A DNA stretch of 64,000 bases from Quercus robur (GCF_932294415.1 NC_065543.1:42492277-42556276), one strand, 5' to 3'; shown: positions 46,115-58,544, counted from the first letter of the stretch. Notes: generated from the letters alone by a model not told the origin. Numbers and translations are program-made.

Positions 46115-46117
<3 letters not shown>
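45856..46117 (-). mobile_element. Non-autonomous Helitron, copy 3
   Basis: The minus-strand terminus GCAATGCGCATGC hairpin plus TTAGAGGCTAG before T adjoins a (CA)n tract. The 5' end again falls at a (CA)n tract (46118-46144). Confidence 0.6.
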
Positions 46118-46144
<27 letters not shown>

Positions 46145-46146
<2 letters not shown>

Positions 46147-46225
46147 AGCCTCTAAGTTGCGCGTACTCAAAGGCTTTTCTATTGTTTTAGGTAAAAGTTA
46201 ATAATTGGTATCTATTATAAAAAAA
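46145..46225 (-). mobile_element. Helitron 3' end fragment, copy 4
   Basis: Only the terminal part survives: GCGCAACTTAGAGGCTAA on the minus strand, followed by about 60 bp of core. It joins unrelated DNA at about 46225. Confidence 0.5.
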
Positions 46226-47074
46226 GGAAGAAAAATAAAGCGAAACTACACTATTGATTCCTGAAGTTACCCTGTGTGCACAATTGGTTCCTTAAGTTTG
46301 AAGCGAAATTACAATTCAGTATACATTACATCTTCTATTCTTCAATTCTCTATATTAAAATAATATTAAAAAAACCAACACTGAAGTATTTGAAACCAAC
46401 ACGGTAGCATTTGAATAAACAAATAATAAAAATTTTCGTAACATGCTACAGTACGGTTCCATAAATGAAATCGCATTATAGCATGTTGCAAAAAATTTTG
46501 AAATTTGGAACATCTCATGAAGTATGAATATTGGTGTTTAGTATACCAAATACCAAAAATTTAGCATTTAACACAGCTGATGGAATGCTCTAACAACATC
46601 TTTTAACTAAACTCTTTTAGAAATAGTCAATCATACACCTGTAATGATTTCGTCTTTAAATCTTATGGGGATGACTTTTCCTTGTTTTACATTTTAGTTT
46701 TTGGAAGTACTCGAGGGTCATTGGCCTTATGGGATATTTAATTATTAGAGGGTGCTTATAGTTACTAGCTCTCTCCTTTCACTTGAACTCTCTCATTTGG
46801 AATAAATGGTCCGGTGCTTATTAGATTTGTCATCCTGAAAACAACCCTTGCAATTTCTTATTCAAAGTTGGCGATTCAAACAAAGTTGGTGCATTAGGGA
46901 ATATGCCTAATAGATTAGGAGGGTATATTCTTCAACAACCGATGTTAAAATTTATTAAGAAGTCTGAAATCTTGTTTTAAATTACTAGATCATATATTTG
47001 TGTAGGACTCGGGGTTAAAATATAGCCCTCACAATTTTTTTTTTTTAATTTGATTAAGTTGGCAGTTCAAAGTG

Positions 47075-47117
<43 letters not shown>

Positions 47118-47479
47118 AAGGCCATATTTTATACAATAGGCTAATCCTTTTACAAAATGCACTTTACTTGTAATTGAGTAGATCTAGGATGAGTTTAATA
47201 CTTCAAGAAATAAGAGTTCAAGTCAAGTATTAAAGTCATAAAGATTAGACTAAGAAATAAGTGAAGAAAAGTTGTTCATTAAAACTCGACAGATACCTCA
47301 ATAGAAACAGTATCTATCAAAATTTAAGAACGAAGCTCAACAGAAGCTAAATTTGTCGAGATCTGCGAAATTAGAATTTCCAGATCTGATTTTTGGCCCT
47401 AGCTGACATGTATGTTTAAGGTTTCTTTTGTCACAACCCTAGACATATATAAGATTTATTTTAAAAGCCATTATAAGTC

Positions 47480-50400
47480 TCAGAAATTCTCCCATTAAAA
47501 AACCACACAACATTATTTCAGGTTGGGTCGTCATCCAAATCAAACACAACTAAGTTCCACAAAGCCCAAAAAATCTCCCACTTGGAGACTAGTTCAATCA
47601 CCAACATCAACCGCAATCCTCCAAAAACAATCCCTCATCCCTGCAACTCATCCTCCTGTCCTCAAGCTAGAAGACCAACTGAAGCTGCACATAGCTTCAA
47701 CTTCTCAATAGTGACATCGTTAGTCAACATGTCTGCCGGATTCTTAGATCCACAAATCTTCTCAAGCATTATTAGCTTATCTTCAACAAGGAAACGGATA
47801 AAGTGGTATTTTGTCTGTATATGCTTCGACTTTGAATGAAAAGCCGAATTTTTAGAAGAAAAATTGCACTCTGACTGTCACTTTGTAGAATGTCCATCTC
47901 CTGCTTCTTACCTAATTCATCTAAGAAGCCATGTAGCCAAATCATCTCCTTTCTAGTTTCAATTGTTGCAACATACTCAATTTCTGTAGTAGACAAAGTA
48001 ACAATCTTTTATAGATTTGAAACCTAAGATATAGCTGTACCACCCAGAGTAAAAAAAATCCAGTAGTACTCTTTCTACTATCAATATCACCAGCAAAATT
48101 AACATCTACATAACTCTACAGTTTCAAACTTGCACCTGTGAAGCAAAGACATGTATCTGATGAACCCCTCAGATAACTCAAAATCCACTTGATTGCCTCC
48201 TAATGTTGCTTTCCAGGCCTACTCATGAATCTGCTCACAACTCCCACTGCATGTGTAATGTCTGGCCTTGTACACACCATAGCATATATCAGGCTGCCAA
48301 TAGCTGAGGCATAGGGCAATTTGCTCATACGGTCCCTTTCTTCTTCTATCTTTGATGAGTGTTCTTTGCTTAGTTTGAAATGACTACCCGAGGGTTTGCT
48401 CACTGGTTTAGCTTCATTCATGTTGAACCCATTGAGAATTTTCTTCACATACTCTAACTGTGAAAGATTTAATGTACCATTAGCCTTGTCTTTAATGATT
48501 ATCATACCAAGGATTTGCTTTGCAACTCCCAAATCCTTCATTGCAAATTGTTTTGACAATTGCTTCTTTAGATTATCAATCTCCTCAATGCTAGACCCTG
48601 CAATGAGCATATCATCAACATACAACAGTAAAATGATGTAAGAATTGCCAAAGAACTTCACATAGCAACAGTGAACAGCTTCACATCTCTTGAACCTAAT
48701 TCTATGCATAAAACTGTCAAATTTCTTTACCACTGTCTTGGAGCTTGTTTTAGACCATACAAGCTCTTTTTCAATTTGTAGACTAGATTCTCTTGTTCCT
48801 GAACAATGAACCCTTCTGGCTGAGTCATGTAAATGTCTTCCTCCAAGTCACCATGAAAGAATGCCATCTTCACATCTATCTGTTCAAGATGTAAATTTTC
48901 TGCAGCCACCATTCCCAGTACTAGTCTGATTGTTGACATCTTCACAACTGGAGAAAATATTTCTGAGTAGTCAATGCCCTTCTTCTATTGGAACTCTTTG
49001 ACAACAAATCTGGCCTTGTAACACTTGCTACTATCATTCTTATTCTTTATTCTGTATACCCACTTGTTGTGCAAAACTTTCTTTCCTACTGGCAATTCAG
49101 TCAATTCCTATATCTGATTCCCCAATAAGGAATCCATCACATCCTTCACACCTAACTCCCACTTGCTTGAATTTTCATCCTGCAAAGTTTCATCATAACA
49201 TTCTAGCTTACCACCATCAGTCAATAGGAGATAATTTAGAGCAGGTGAATAACGCTGTGTAGGTTTAATGGTCCTGGAAGATCTACGGACTTCAGCTACA
49301 GGTGTACTTTGATCTACCTATGAATCTAAACTTTCTTCTTATCTTTTTCACCCCTATTCTGGACAGTACTTTCAGTCAATTCATTTAAGTTGACAAACTC
49401 AGATTTCTTTTGATCTATCTCTGTAACATCTGGCACTACAATTGACCTGTCCTTATGCATAACCTGTTCATTGAATATCACATTTCTACTTCTAATGATT
49501 TTTTTGTTTTGTTCATCCTAAAATCGATAGCCAAATTTCTCATCACTATAGTCAATGAAAAAAACATATTTTAGACTTTGCATCAAATTTACTATGAGCA
49601 ATAGAATCAATATGAATATAAGAAACACAATCAAAACTTTTAAATGGGAAAACTTTACCTATTTACCACTTCAAACCTCTTCAGGAAGTTCGAACTCCAT
49701 GGGAACTGATGGTCCTCAGTTTTTCAAGTAAGCTGCAATACTAACAGCATTAGCCTATAAAGTTTTTGGTAATTTAGTATGCAACCTTATACTTTTAGCA
49801 CGCTCATTGAGAGTTCTGTTCATGCGCTCAGCCACACCGTTCTGTTGTGGTGTCTCAGGAATAGTCTTCTCCATCCTAATTCCATGTGCAGCACAATATT
49901 CACTGAACCCTTCATCTATGTACTCTCCTTCATTGTCTGACCTCAAACATTTTACTTTTAGAGCTGTTTCTTTCTCAACCATAGCCTTCCATTTCTTAAA
50001 AGTCTCAAATACATCAGATTTATTTTTCAGAAAGTAAACTCATACCTTTCTGCTTGAGTCATCAATGAAAGTGATGTAATACCTTGAACCTCCAATGGAT
50101 GCAATCGGATAAGGCCCCCATAAATCAGTGTGTACTCCAATTTTTCAGCCTTCGATATCCTACCAGTTTTCAAGAAGCTCACATTTTTTTGCTTTCCTAA
50201 GATGCAACTTTCACACATGTCAAAATCAATGGACTTTAATTCTGGTAGTTTCCCTTTTGACAGCAGCATCTTCATCCCTTTCTCACTTATGTGACCAAGT
50301 CTATGGTGCTATAGGTTTGTATCAGTACTTGTTTCAACAACTGCAATTGTGTCTCTTGAAGTTGAGGTCATATATAGAGTACTAGCCTTCTTTCCACGGG

Positions 50401-51914
50401 CCAATACTCTAACTCCCTTTGTAACCTTCCAAGTACCACCAACAAACAATATTGCATGCTCTTCATCATCAAGTTATCTAATAGAAATCAGATTCCTCCT
50501 CAAGTCAGGAATATGTTGAACCTTCTCCAGTAACCAAACAGACCCATTGGTAACAATATCCAGACGCTTCCCATATCCACAAAATCCAAGGCTATACCAT
50601 CAGCCAAATACACCTTACCAAAATCACTTACAACATAGTTCTGTATGATTTCTTGGTGTGGAGTGGTATGAAACAAAGCTCCTGATTCCAAAACTGAATC
50701 ATCAAGTAGACTGTCTACTGCAAGAAGTAATGCATCTTGTACCTCTTATGTTACAGTATTAGCAGAATCATCTTCATTCTTCTCCTTATGACTTTTGTAT
50801 TGCCTCCTAAAGTGACCCGTTTTCTTACAGTTCCAGAATTGTACTTGTTGGCCTGATCTAGATTTACTTCTGTTCTAATTAGAATTTCTAGATTTTGATC
50901 TACTTTGCATTTCTGTCATTACCTCTGCTTCTTGTCTCAAGGTTTAGGGCAGAACCAGATCTTAAGGTTTCACCTGCATCTCTTCTGCGAATCTCCTCAG
51001 CCAAAATTAAATCTCCTATGTCATTGTACTTAAGCTTTTCCTTTCCTGTAGAATTTCTTATTGTCATCTTCATTGCCTCCCAACTGTTTGGCAAAGAAGC
51101 CAAAGTGATTAGTGTACGAATCTCATCATTAAAATCAATTTCTATAGATGACAATTGATTTGTGATAGTGTTAAATTCGTTCAGATGCTATGCTACTAAT
51201 GCATTATTTGCCATCTTCAAATTGAACAATTTATTCATCAGATGCACCTTGTTGTTTGCTGACGACTTTTCATACATACCAGACAAAGCCTTCATCAGAT
51301 CTGCTGTGGTCTTCTCCTTTACATCATTCTGTGCAACAAACTTAGACAGAGTTAACCTGATGACTCCCAATACCTATCTATCAAGAAGAACCCATTCCTC
51401 ATTCTTCATAGTTGCAGGTTTTTCCCCTAAAAGTGGCAGATGCAACTTCTTCCCATAAAGATAATCCTCGATTTGCATTCTCCAAAATCCAAAGTCTGTG
51501 CCATCAAACTTTTCTATTCTAGACATCTTTCCTACTTCCTTTACCATTGCTCCCACTCAAACCTAATCCTAGGCTCTGATACCAATTGTAAGGAATTAAC
51601 ACAAAATTTCCAAACCTATAAGAAACAAAATAGAGAAAACACATACCAAAGAAAAAAATAATAATCACACACACAAGACAATATTAACGTGATTCAGCAA
51701 TTTGCCTACGTCCATGGAGTTGCAGGGATTTCACTATTATCATGGAAAAATACAAAATGCAGTAGTACAGTTTTTCTATCTCTCAAAAACTACAACAACA
51801 AAACCCTAATCACTAACTAGGCTTAGAAAATCTCCCATTAAAAAACCACGTAACATTATTTTGGGTTACGTCGTCATCCGGATCAAACACAATTAGGCTT
51901 CACAAAACCCAACA
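47480..51914 (-). mobile_element. Degenerate Tnt1-like Copia element
   Basis: The 5' LTR is at 51587-51914 (328 bp, TG...CA). The primer site is readable on the minus strand as ATTGGTATCAGAGCC (51572-51586). On the left only about 90 bp of the 3' LTR remains (47480-47570), next to the polypurine tract (AAGTGGGAGATTT on the minus strand). The 3' LTR is therefore truncated and the element cannot transpose. Confidence 0.8.
47772..51556 (-). pseudogene. Copia gag-pol remnant
   Basis: Domains are in Copia order on the minus strand but broken by many stops. Gag is at about 50900-51556 (MSRIEKFDGTDFGFWRMQIE). A pre-integrase zinc region (50027-50691) has CESCILGKQK. The integrase core (49755-49982) has LRSDNEGEYI and PQQNGVAERMNRTL. 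Reverse transcriptase (48200-48945) has [16 protein letters not shown], the YVDDM catalytic box and GLKQAPRQW. RNase H (47772-47996) has STTEIEYVA. This matches the Tnt1-94 class. It is useful only as a marker of insertion age. Confidence 0.88.
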
Positions 51915-52768
51915 CAAGTTGCTGGAGTTAGTCACGTATTGGGATTTGTACAAAAGGATGGCGTTCATATATTAAAGAGTTTAGAGGTTCTGAAGGAGTA
52001 GAAGGTTTCTGTTGTACGTTCATTTACAGGGATTATAGAGTTTAGGTACAAAAGTTTTGTACTAAATCTGAAACTTCTCTTTATTATAGTGAATTGCTTT
52101 TCGGTAAGGTTTTCCCCCAAGGTTTTTTTACTGTAAAACTAGTTTGTTTCATTGGTTTTCCTAGGTCATCATATCTTGTCTTATTTACTATTCCCCTGTG
52201 CGTGATATTGATGTTTGTTTGTTTTAACAAGTTTTATTCATAATAAATCTAATTAACAACTTGGGTTTAAAACTTGTTAATTCTATCAATCGGAGTCTAA
52301 ATTTCCCAATAATATATATATTTATATATATCACTTGAGAAGGCACCTACAAATCTCTCATTTTGGATCTCAACGGATAGGAACTACTATGATGATATGA
52401 TCACATCTAATTTGGATCATGATTGATTCTCCGTTTTCCTATCATTTTCTTATTCATGATATAATTTATAAAGGTTTGAACTTTGTATTGTATGACCTCT
52501 ATATAAAAAAGATTCAGTAGAAGGAGGGATTTCTTAAGATAGGAAGATGGCGAAAGCGAGGATGTAATTTTTTTTTTTTTGAAAAAAAAAATTAACGTAT
52601 AATTTTCTGAGTTGAAAAAGGCATGCCTCTTCATAAGCATGTGCAACAACCCACTTAATTTACCCAAATTACTCGAATCGCGTTCGCATACCTTGTAGTG
52701 AATATGATATTTATCTTTTGGTGGATTAGGTGGGTCCAACTACTAGGGTAGTGGGTTTCGTTGGGTGG

Positions 52769-52940
52769 TTTTTTTTTTTTTTTTTTTTTTTTTTACAATA
52801 TAGAATTTCTACTTTAACCTAATTTAAATGTATATGTGTTTGAAGCTCCCTCTAAGAGACTTGAATCTCGATCCTTGCCCCCCACACTTCATAAGCACTT
52901 ATACTTTTGGAGTGATTATCACACTAAGAGTGTGTGATGG
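52769..52940 (-). mobile_element. tRNA-derived SINE, second copy
   Basis: Same family and same relative position as 45223-45379, so it was duplicated with its flanks. It keeps a 28-base poly-A tail (poly-T at about 52767-52794). The B box is degraded to GATTCAAGTCTC. Confidence 0.7.
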
Positions 52941-53007
52941 TTTGTTAGGTATTAGGTTGACTTCTTTCAAAACGCCAAGACCCAACCTAACCTCATATAT
53001 ATATATA

Positions 53008-53338
53008 TTAGCCTTTGAGCACAGGCTTACCCGTGTGCTCAAAAGCCTTTTTTTTTTTGTTGTAAATTTAATAATTTGTATCTATTATAATTTAAAAATA
53101 TATTTTTTATTTTTCAAATAAATAAAAATAATAAACTTTAGAAATAAATAGTAACTGTAATTTCTCTTTTGAACATGAAGGGAAACAAATCTTAAATTTT
53201 AGGATTTCTCTTTTTGAATTCAAAATGAAATTTGTTATTTGACATTTATGACCCTATTTTTAAATGAAGTTATCGTTTATTAATGAGGATATTTTTGAGT
53301 CACATAAAAGTTCAATTGAAAGAGGGGAATCCTCTTAT
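53008..53338 (-). mobile_element. Non-autonomous Helitron, copy 5
   Basis: Counterpart of copy 2 in the right-hand duplication. The terminus AAAGGCTAA before T follows a TA tract. The 5' end is next to (GTAT)n(AC)n. Confidence 0.6.
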
Positions 53339-53357
53339 ATGTATGTATGTATGTATG

Positions 53358-53391
<34 letters not shown>

Positions 53392-53392
<1 letters not shown>

Positions 53393-53674
53393 TAGCCTTT
53401 AAGCACGTGCGTTGCGCGTGCTCAGAGACTTTTATATTTTTTTGCGTAAAAGTTAATAATTTGTATTTATTATAGAAAAAAAAAAAAAAAAAACAACAAC
53501 AACAACAACAACAACGTGAAGAGAAAAAAATTTTTAGGAATTTTCTTTTCGAATTCAAAATGAAATTTGTTATTTAATATTTCTGACTCAATTTCTAAAT
53601 GAAGTTACCTTTTATTAATAATGACATTTTTGAACCAAATAAAAGTCTAATTGAAAGAGGTGAATCCTCTTATA
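53392..53674 (-). mobile_element. Non-autonomous Helitron, copy 6
   Basis: The minus-strand terminal hairpin GCACGCGCAACGCACGTGC plus TTAAAGGCTAG before T follows a 29-base (AC)n tract. It is the best preserved hairpin of the set. Confidence 0.65.
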
Positions 53675-53694
53675 TATATGTACTAGTCATGAAA

Positions 53695-53725
<31 letters not shown>

Positions 53726-53837
53726 ACATAGCCTTTTACTTAATTTTATCAAGTTTTAACACGTTCATTTATTATATTTATCTAAAATTTATCATTTACT
53801 CTAATTTGTGAAAACTATGCGATAAAATTCGTATAAA

Positions 53838-54141
53838 TTTTAATTGTGGCCAACAAAATAGGAGCCACCAATCTACTTGTCCACACTTTCATTATCTCTT
53901 TTTGGATATATGGACATCCTTTCTTGCGAGTAGTTTGTCAACATTACTACATAATCTTACAAATATATTTATTTTTTAGAACATATTCATTTAATTCATC
54001 AATTACTTTGATCCGTTCGTGTACAATATTATAAATTTGTGGCCGACAAAATAATGATCTCGTTTACATATATGGACAACCTTTGTTGAGAGTAGCTTGT
54101 CAATACTTCACTGATCAGTCACTTGGCTCAAACAAAACAAA
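53838..54141 (+). promoter_or_regulatory. Duplicated promoter/leader of SDR copy 6
   Basis: Two tandem copies about 190 bp apart share TTGTGGCCRACAAAATA, then TATATGGACAWCCTTT and GAGTAGYTTGTCAA. The proximal one ends about 45 bases before the ATG. The proximal TATATGG (54068-54074) is the likely TATA element. The same block precedes SDR copy 2. Confidence 0.6.
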
Positions 54142-54942
54142 ATGACAGACTCCACCTCTTCAAACAACAAGCTCCAAGGCAAGGTGGCCATTATCACCGG
54201 AGGCGCAAGCGGCATGGGCGAGGCTACGGCTCGCGAGTTCGCCGCTCACGGCGCACGAGCCATCGTCATCGCCGACGTCCAAGACGAAAAGGGCCAAAAC
54301 GCCGCCGCGTCAATCGGCTCCAACGTATGCACCTACGTACACTGCGATGTCAGCGACGAGGAACAAGTCAAGAACTTAGTAGACTCCACGGTGAAAGCGT
54401 ACGGACGCTTGGACATCATGTTCAGCAACGCGGGCGTGGGGAGATCCACCCACGCGTGCGATCAGACCGTGCTGGACATGGACCTGTCGGCTTACGACAA
54501 GCTCATGGCGGTGAACGCGCGCGGATCGGCGGCGTGTGTGAAGCACGCGGCGAGGGCGATGGTGGAAGGGCGCGTGAGGGGGAGCATCGTTTGTACGGCG
54601 AGCATAGGGGCGAGTGTTGGCAGCGAGAAGTTGGTCGACTACGTGATGTCGAAGCACGCGGTGCTGGGGTTGGTGAGGTGCGCGAGCTTGAAGCTGGGCG
54701 CGTATGGGATACGCGTGAATTGTGTTTCACCAGGACCAGTTGGGACGCCGATGTTGAAGGACATTTTGGGGAATGAAAATGATGAGGAAGTGGATAAGAT
54801 GGCAGAGTCGAATTATACTTTGAAAGGTGGGGTGGTGAGACCCAAAAATGTGGCTGACGTTGTGGTGTTTCTTGCTTCTGAGGATTCCCAGTTTGTCACT
54901 GGCCATAATTTGGCTATGGATGGTGGGTTTCTTAGAGTTTAG
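54142..54942 (+). CDS. Short-chain dehydrogenase/reductase, copy 6
   Basis: A 266-residue single-exon classical SDR, the only cluster member on the plus strand. TGGASGMG is at 19-26, Asp45 indicates NAD, and the catalytic residues are Asn125, Ser154, Tyr167 and Lys171. Protein and promoter place it with copies 1 and 2 (VKNLVDSTVK, SNAGVGRSTHACDQ), but it has its own changes: NARGSAACVKHAARAM, CTASIGASVGSEKLVDY and an AMDGGFLRV ending. The start follows a CAAAACAAAATG context shared with the other genes. Opposite orientation implies an inversion or inverted duplication during cluster growth. The intergenic distance to copy 5 (11.5 kb) is almost all transposons and the 43.9-53 kb duplication. 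Substrate unknown; a secondary-metabolite or hormone alcohol is typical of the family. Confidence 0.93.
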   Translation: MTDSTSSNNKLQGKVAIITGGASGMGEATAREFAAHGARAIVIADVQDEKGQNAAASIGSNVCTYVHCDVSDEEQVKNLVDSTVKAYGRLDIMFSNAGVGRSTHACDQTVLDMDLSAYDKLMAVNARGSAACVKHAARAMVEGRVRGSIVCTASIGASVGSEKLVDYVMSKHAVLGLVRCASLKLGAYGIRVNCVSPGPVGTPMLKDILGNENDEEVDKMAESNYTLKGGVVRPKNVADVVVFLASEDSQFVTGHNLAMDGGFLRV

Positions 54943-54959
54943 AATTCGGCTAAGTAATC

Positions 54960-55213
54960 CGTTAGAATGACCCAATTGTGCGTATATGGGTTCGTTTGTA
55001 ATAGTTGAAGATGCAATTATCAAATACAGTAACTCTTTCTCTATGTGATCATAAAGTTAAGAATGAAGGAGCATGATCAATGAAGCACTGATGTTGAAAT
55101 GAAATAAAATAATTCTTTAGATTGGTGTAGTGATTAATTAAAAGATTTGATAGTTTCACTAATGGTGTTTACACTCTTTGGCAACATATCAAACTCCTTG
55201 GCATTTTGTGGTA
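54960..55213. other. 3' flank of SDR copy 6
   Basis: No gene; contains the likely 3' UTR. AATAAAATAATTC-like polyadenylation context lies at about 55102-55114. Confidence 0.4.
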
Positions 55214-55461
55214 GAACACTAGCAATAGTGGTGCTAAATAGTTAAATAGTTATTTTTAACACCAACAATTCTACAAAGTGGGTTACGATAGTTGAGCTAA
55301 ATTTAAAAATTTTAGTTTCTTATCGTGCACAGCTATGGACAGCAGCAAGAAGTTAAAACAAAAAAAAAGATATATATTTTATTAAATTTTCCATTAAAAT
55401 ACTGTTTTTTTTTTTTTTTTTTCTTATTCTTTTTTCTTTTCTCTTCCCATTTCAGCTTATC

Positions 55462-55505
<44 letters not shown>

Positions 55506-55530
55506 GTTACTTCCCTCTCTCAAACCAAAG

Positions 55531-55567
<37 letters not shown>

Positions 55568-56082
55568 TCACAGATTAAGTCACGCCCTTGCCACCTCCCT
55601 TGAATCCATCTCTTTTCTCTTTGCTCAGATTGGAATGCCCTTGCCGCCACACTTGAATCCCTTGAATCCATCTCTTTTCTCTTCACTTATATCAGAATTT
55701 GGGTGTGGGGGAATGGTGTTTGATTTTTTTTTTTTGGTGGGTTTGGAGGTTTGGTGGCTATGGTGGTGGATTGGTGACTATGATGGTGGTTTGGTTTGTT
55801 ATTTTGTTTGTGGGTTTGGTTGTGTCTGTGTTGGTGATGGTGGTTATGGAGGTTGTTGCTGCTAGAGTGGTAGTGGAGGTGATTGTGGGTGGATGAAAGG
55901 TTGTTGTGGTGGATATTTTTTTATTTTATTTTAATGAGTTTTTTAAGATTATTTTAATCAAATAGCTAAAAATATAAATCCATTGATGTTAGGTATATTA
56001 TAAAGTGAAGAAGTAAAATAGATAAAGTGAATTTTGTAGGTGCTGAATAGTTTAATTTTTAACTCCATTGATGTGGATGCTC
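55214..56082. mobile_element. Probable TIR element related to 35858-37059
   Basis: The right end ATTGATGTGGATGCTC is loosely inverted at the left (GAACACTAGCAATAGTGG). Like 35858-37059, it has a (CT)n-rich left half (55463-55570) and a GGTGGT-rich right half (55730-55900). Glycine/valine-rich ORFs there are low complexity. Ends are diverged, so the call is tentative. Confidence 0.45.
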
Positions 56083-56233
56083 TTATGTGGAACATTATAC
56101 GTGGCAATTTGAAACAAAAATTTAGTTTCCCTACATAAATGTTCTAAAGTCTACTTCGAAGTTCAGAATGACTTGGATAGGCCAAAAAGTGGGTGGGGAG
56201 AATAGTCACACAATGAAGATAGATGATTTCAAC

Positions 56234-57496
56234 AAGGGATTGGTGGGTTGGGTCAGGTTTTGAAATTTGTTTTTAGAGTGGGTTGGGTTCGAGTCATAAA
56301 ATTCACAAATCTGCCATAACCTAATCCACCTATATTTAACATATATTTAAAATTTAAAAATATATTATACAATTTCGTTATTTACTTTTTTACCTATCTT
56401 CCCAAATAAAACCTATGGGGATGAAGGGCCCAAGAGTGTATATCGGGCTGTGGGCCTTGTTCGAGGACATTTAACAGTCTAAGGACAGGTAGGCTTTAAC
56501 GGAAAGATACCAATCGGTGAGTTATGGAAGGATTCTGGCCATAAAGGTTTGGTAAGGTTGTCTAAGGAGAAATGCCTCCTTAGCTAAACATAGCAGATGT
56601 CAGAAGGTTTGGCTTGCCATCAAGAGCTATGCTCCGAACGATTCTACTGGTAAGGATAAACATTAGGAGGGAATAGGACAAAGGGAAGCTAAAAAATATC
56701 CAAGAGAAAGCAGCTACCACCGCATTAAAAGCTCTGCAGCTAACTCTCTGATCATATTAATATGGAGATAATACATGAACAGTAATATTCAGCCTTACAA
56801 CTATTCCCAAAGACTCCAGGAAAGTGTTGATGGGACAAGGATAAAAGCCAGCAACTTGATCTACATGTGAAGGGTTGAGATGAAGGAAACAGTAGAATAT
56901 AAAGAAGAAAGACCCCAATTACAGGAGGATCATCTGAGAATCTATAGGAAAAACACTATAGCAATAAGAACTAGACTTGTAATAAAATTGAAAAGAGGCC
57001 TATACAAGATATACTCTCCTCTAACTTTGCCAAGGAAGATTTTTTTGCACGAAACTTGTTTATCTTTGCTTTCTTATCATCTTTAACCCATCACGATTGT
57101 TGTCTAACTCATTGAAGTTTAGTTTCCAGCCCACTCTCTAAAAATTCATTGTGTTGGGCTCTTTGGGCCTGAATCATTTTACCTTCTGGGTTTAGGAATC
57201 AAAACGTGCTCTTACAAAACCTAAACCCTAAGTTCTCCTCATATATTTTGCATTGGTTTGGTATTATGCTCAGGATTATCTGGTTGTAAATTTGCTCTTA
57301 TTTGTAGTGGTGTTGTTCTAATTCTCAATTTAATATTAATAATAGTAATTAAAAAAATTTGTCCACCCTGATCCACGTGAGTTAGGTTGGGTTAGGCTAG
57401 ACCCCTATTGTATGTCGGGTTGTATAGGATTTTTTTTAACCCACCATGGTGGGTTGGGTTGATAAAACCCCTCTACCCAAACCATGCATGCCCATA
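56234..57496. mobile_element. Possible hAT-like element containing an LTR
   Basis: Ends rich in GGGTTGGGT and ACCCAAACC are flanked by ATTTCAAC / GTTTCGAC (6 of 8 match; 56226-56233 and 57497-57504). Subterminal repeats of the GGGTTGGGTT type occur at both ends. Most of the middle is the LTR below. Confidence 0.4.
56416..57216 (+). mobile_element. Candidate solo LTR
   Basis: Runs from TGGGGATGAAGG to GCTCTTACA, 801 bp, flanked by AAACCTA on both sides (56409-56415 and 57217-57223). The repeat is longer than the usual 5 bp, so part may be chance. It contains GGGCC-rich segments typical of plant LTRs and no coding sequence. Confidence 0.5.
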
Positions 57497-57504
57497 GTTT
57501 CGAC

Positions 57505-58120
57505 ATGTCAATCCATTTTTTAACAAAACATAAAAGGGTCCACATCTGAAGACAAAACAACAAAAGTGAGTATTTTTAGCTATTTTAGGGTGGTTATTAA
57601 GAAACTTAAATTATACAGAACCTAAAAAAAAAAGGAATTTGAATATATCAACATCACCAATATATATATATATATATATATATGAAAATTTTCAATTTCT
57701 TTCTACAAACAAAATTAAAAAGCAAAAAGAGATTGATGAAAATAGGTGAGAATTAAGAATGATGAGATGAGTAATTAAGTGAGAAAGAACCTGAAAATAA
57801 TAATAGAGAAAATAAAAATGGGAAAAGTGAGAGAAAACAATGAATGATACATGTTGTGATTGCAAGCCAAGCCACTAAAGAGTAGAACTCTCAACGCCGT
57901 TGAGGAGAACTCACTGCCACAATCTCTCTCTTGGTACCATTTTTTAGGAAAATGACATTTGGGATTATTTATTTATTTTTATGAAATGAGTTGAATAAGT
58001 TACGAATATGAATGTTTAGGTTTTTTTTTTTTTTTTTTTTTTTAAATGAGCATTTGTTAAATATTTTATTCATTTGTTTCTGTTTGGTCTAATCTTGTTA
58101 TTTGGGCTCATTTTTATAAG
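57505..58120. other. Intergenic DNA
   Basis: (TA)n at about 57658-57683 and poly-T at about 58020-58043. No gene. Confidence 0.45.
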
Positions 58121-58290
58121 AAATGTTATGTTCACAATATTTTCACAATAAATCTTAAGTGATAGATTATTACTAGTTGTTACGAGTGGACAAAAAAATA
58201 ATTTAAGTGGTGGGTTAAAATTAGAGTCATAAGCAACTTACCACCTATGATTTATTGTGAAAGTGCTATGAAAATGTTGTAGACATAATA
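58121..58290. mobile_element. Foldback MITE
   Basis: The left arm ATGTTCACAATATTTTCAC and AATAAATC pairs with right-arm GATTTATTGTGAAAGTGC and GAAAATGTTGTAGACAT. A hairpin of about 170 bp results. Target duplication not resolved. Confidence 0.6.
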
Positions 58291-58385
58291 CGTCTCCTTT
58301 TTTTGTTGTTATTTGAACTTTTATTTATGTTTTTGTTTAAGGGCTTAAGGATTATGGTTGGAGGGTTAAGATTATTGTTGTGAGT

Positions 58386-58540
58386 AATACTAGAGACACA
58401 ACAAAATGTCACAACAATTCTTATATTAGCATAAAAAAAAAACAAATTAGGAATTAAAAAAGGCCCATGTGTGAGTTGGCATTTTAATTTTAAAATGTTG
58501 TGAAATTGTTGTGACATTTTATTCTGTTCCTAGCATTATT
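58386..58540. mobile_element. Foldback MITE
   Basis: Inverted arms of about 35 bp share AAAATGTCACAACAATT with its complement AATTGTTGTGACATTTT, and outer CTAG-containing ends. Noncoding. Confidence 0.65.
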
Positions 58541-58544
58541 CTTA

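Larger units (their letters stand above)
47112..52308 (+). mobile_element. Solo LTR split by an antisense Copia element
   Basis: 47112-47479 (TGTTAAGGCCAT onwards) and 51915-52308 (to AAATTTCCCA) together form about 760 bp with LTR-like ends. They lie inside a TA tract that is continuous in the sister duplication at 44714-44774. The Copia element at 47480-51914 inserted into this LTR. Orientation is inferred from its TG/CA ends only. Confidence 0.55.

Noticed and set aside
55635..55896. Gly/Val/Trp-rich ORFs downstream of SDR copy 6
   Set aside because: Low-complexity GGT repeats inside a probable TIR element; two frames equally open.
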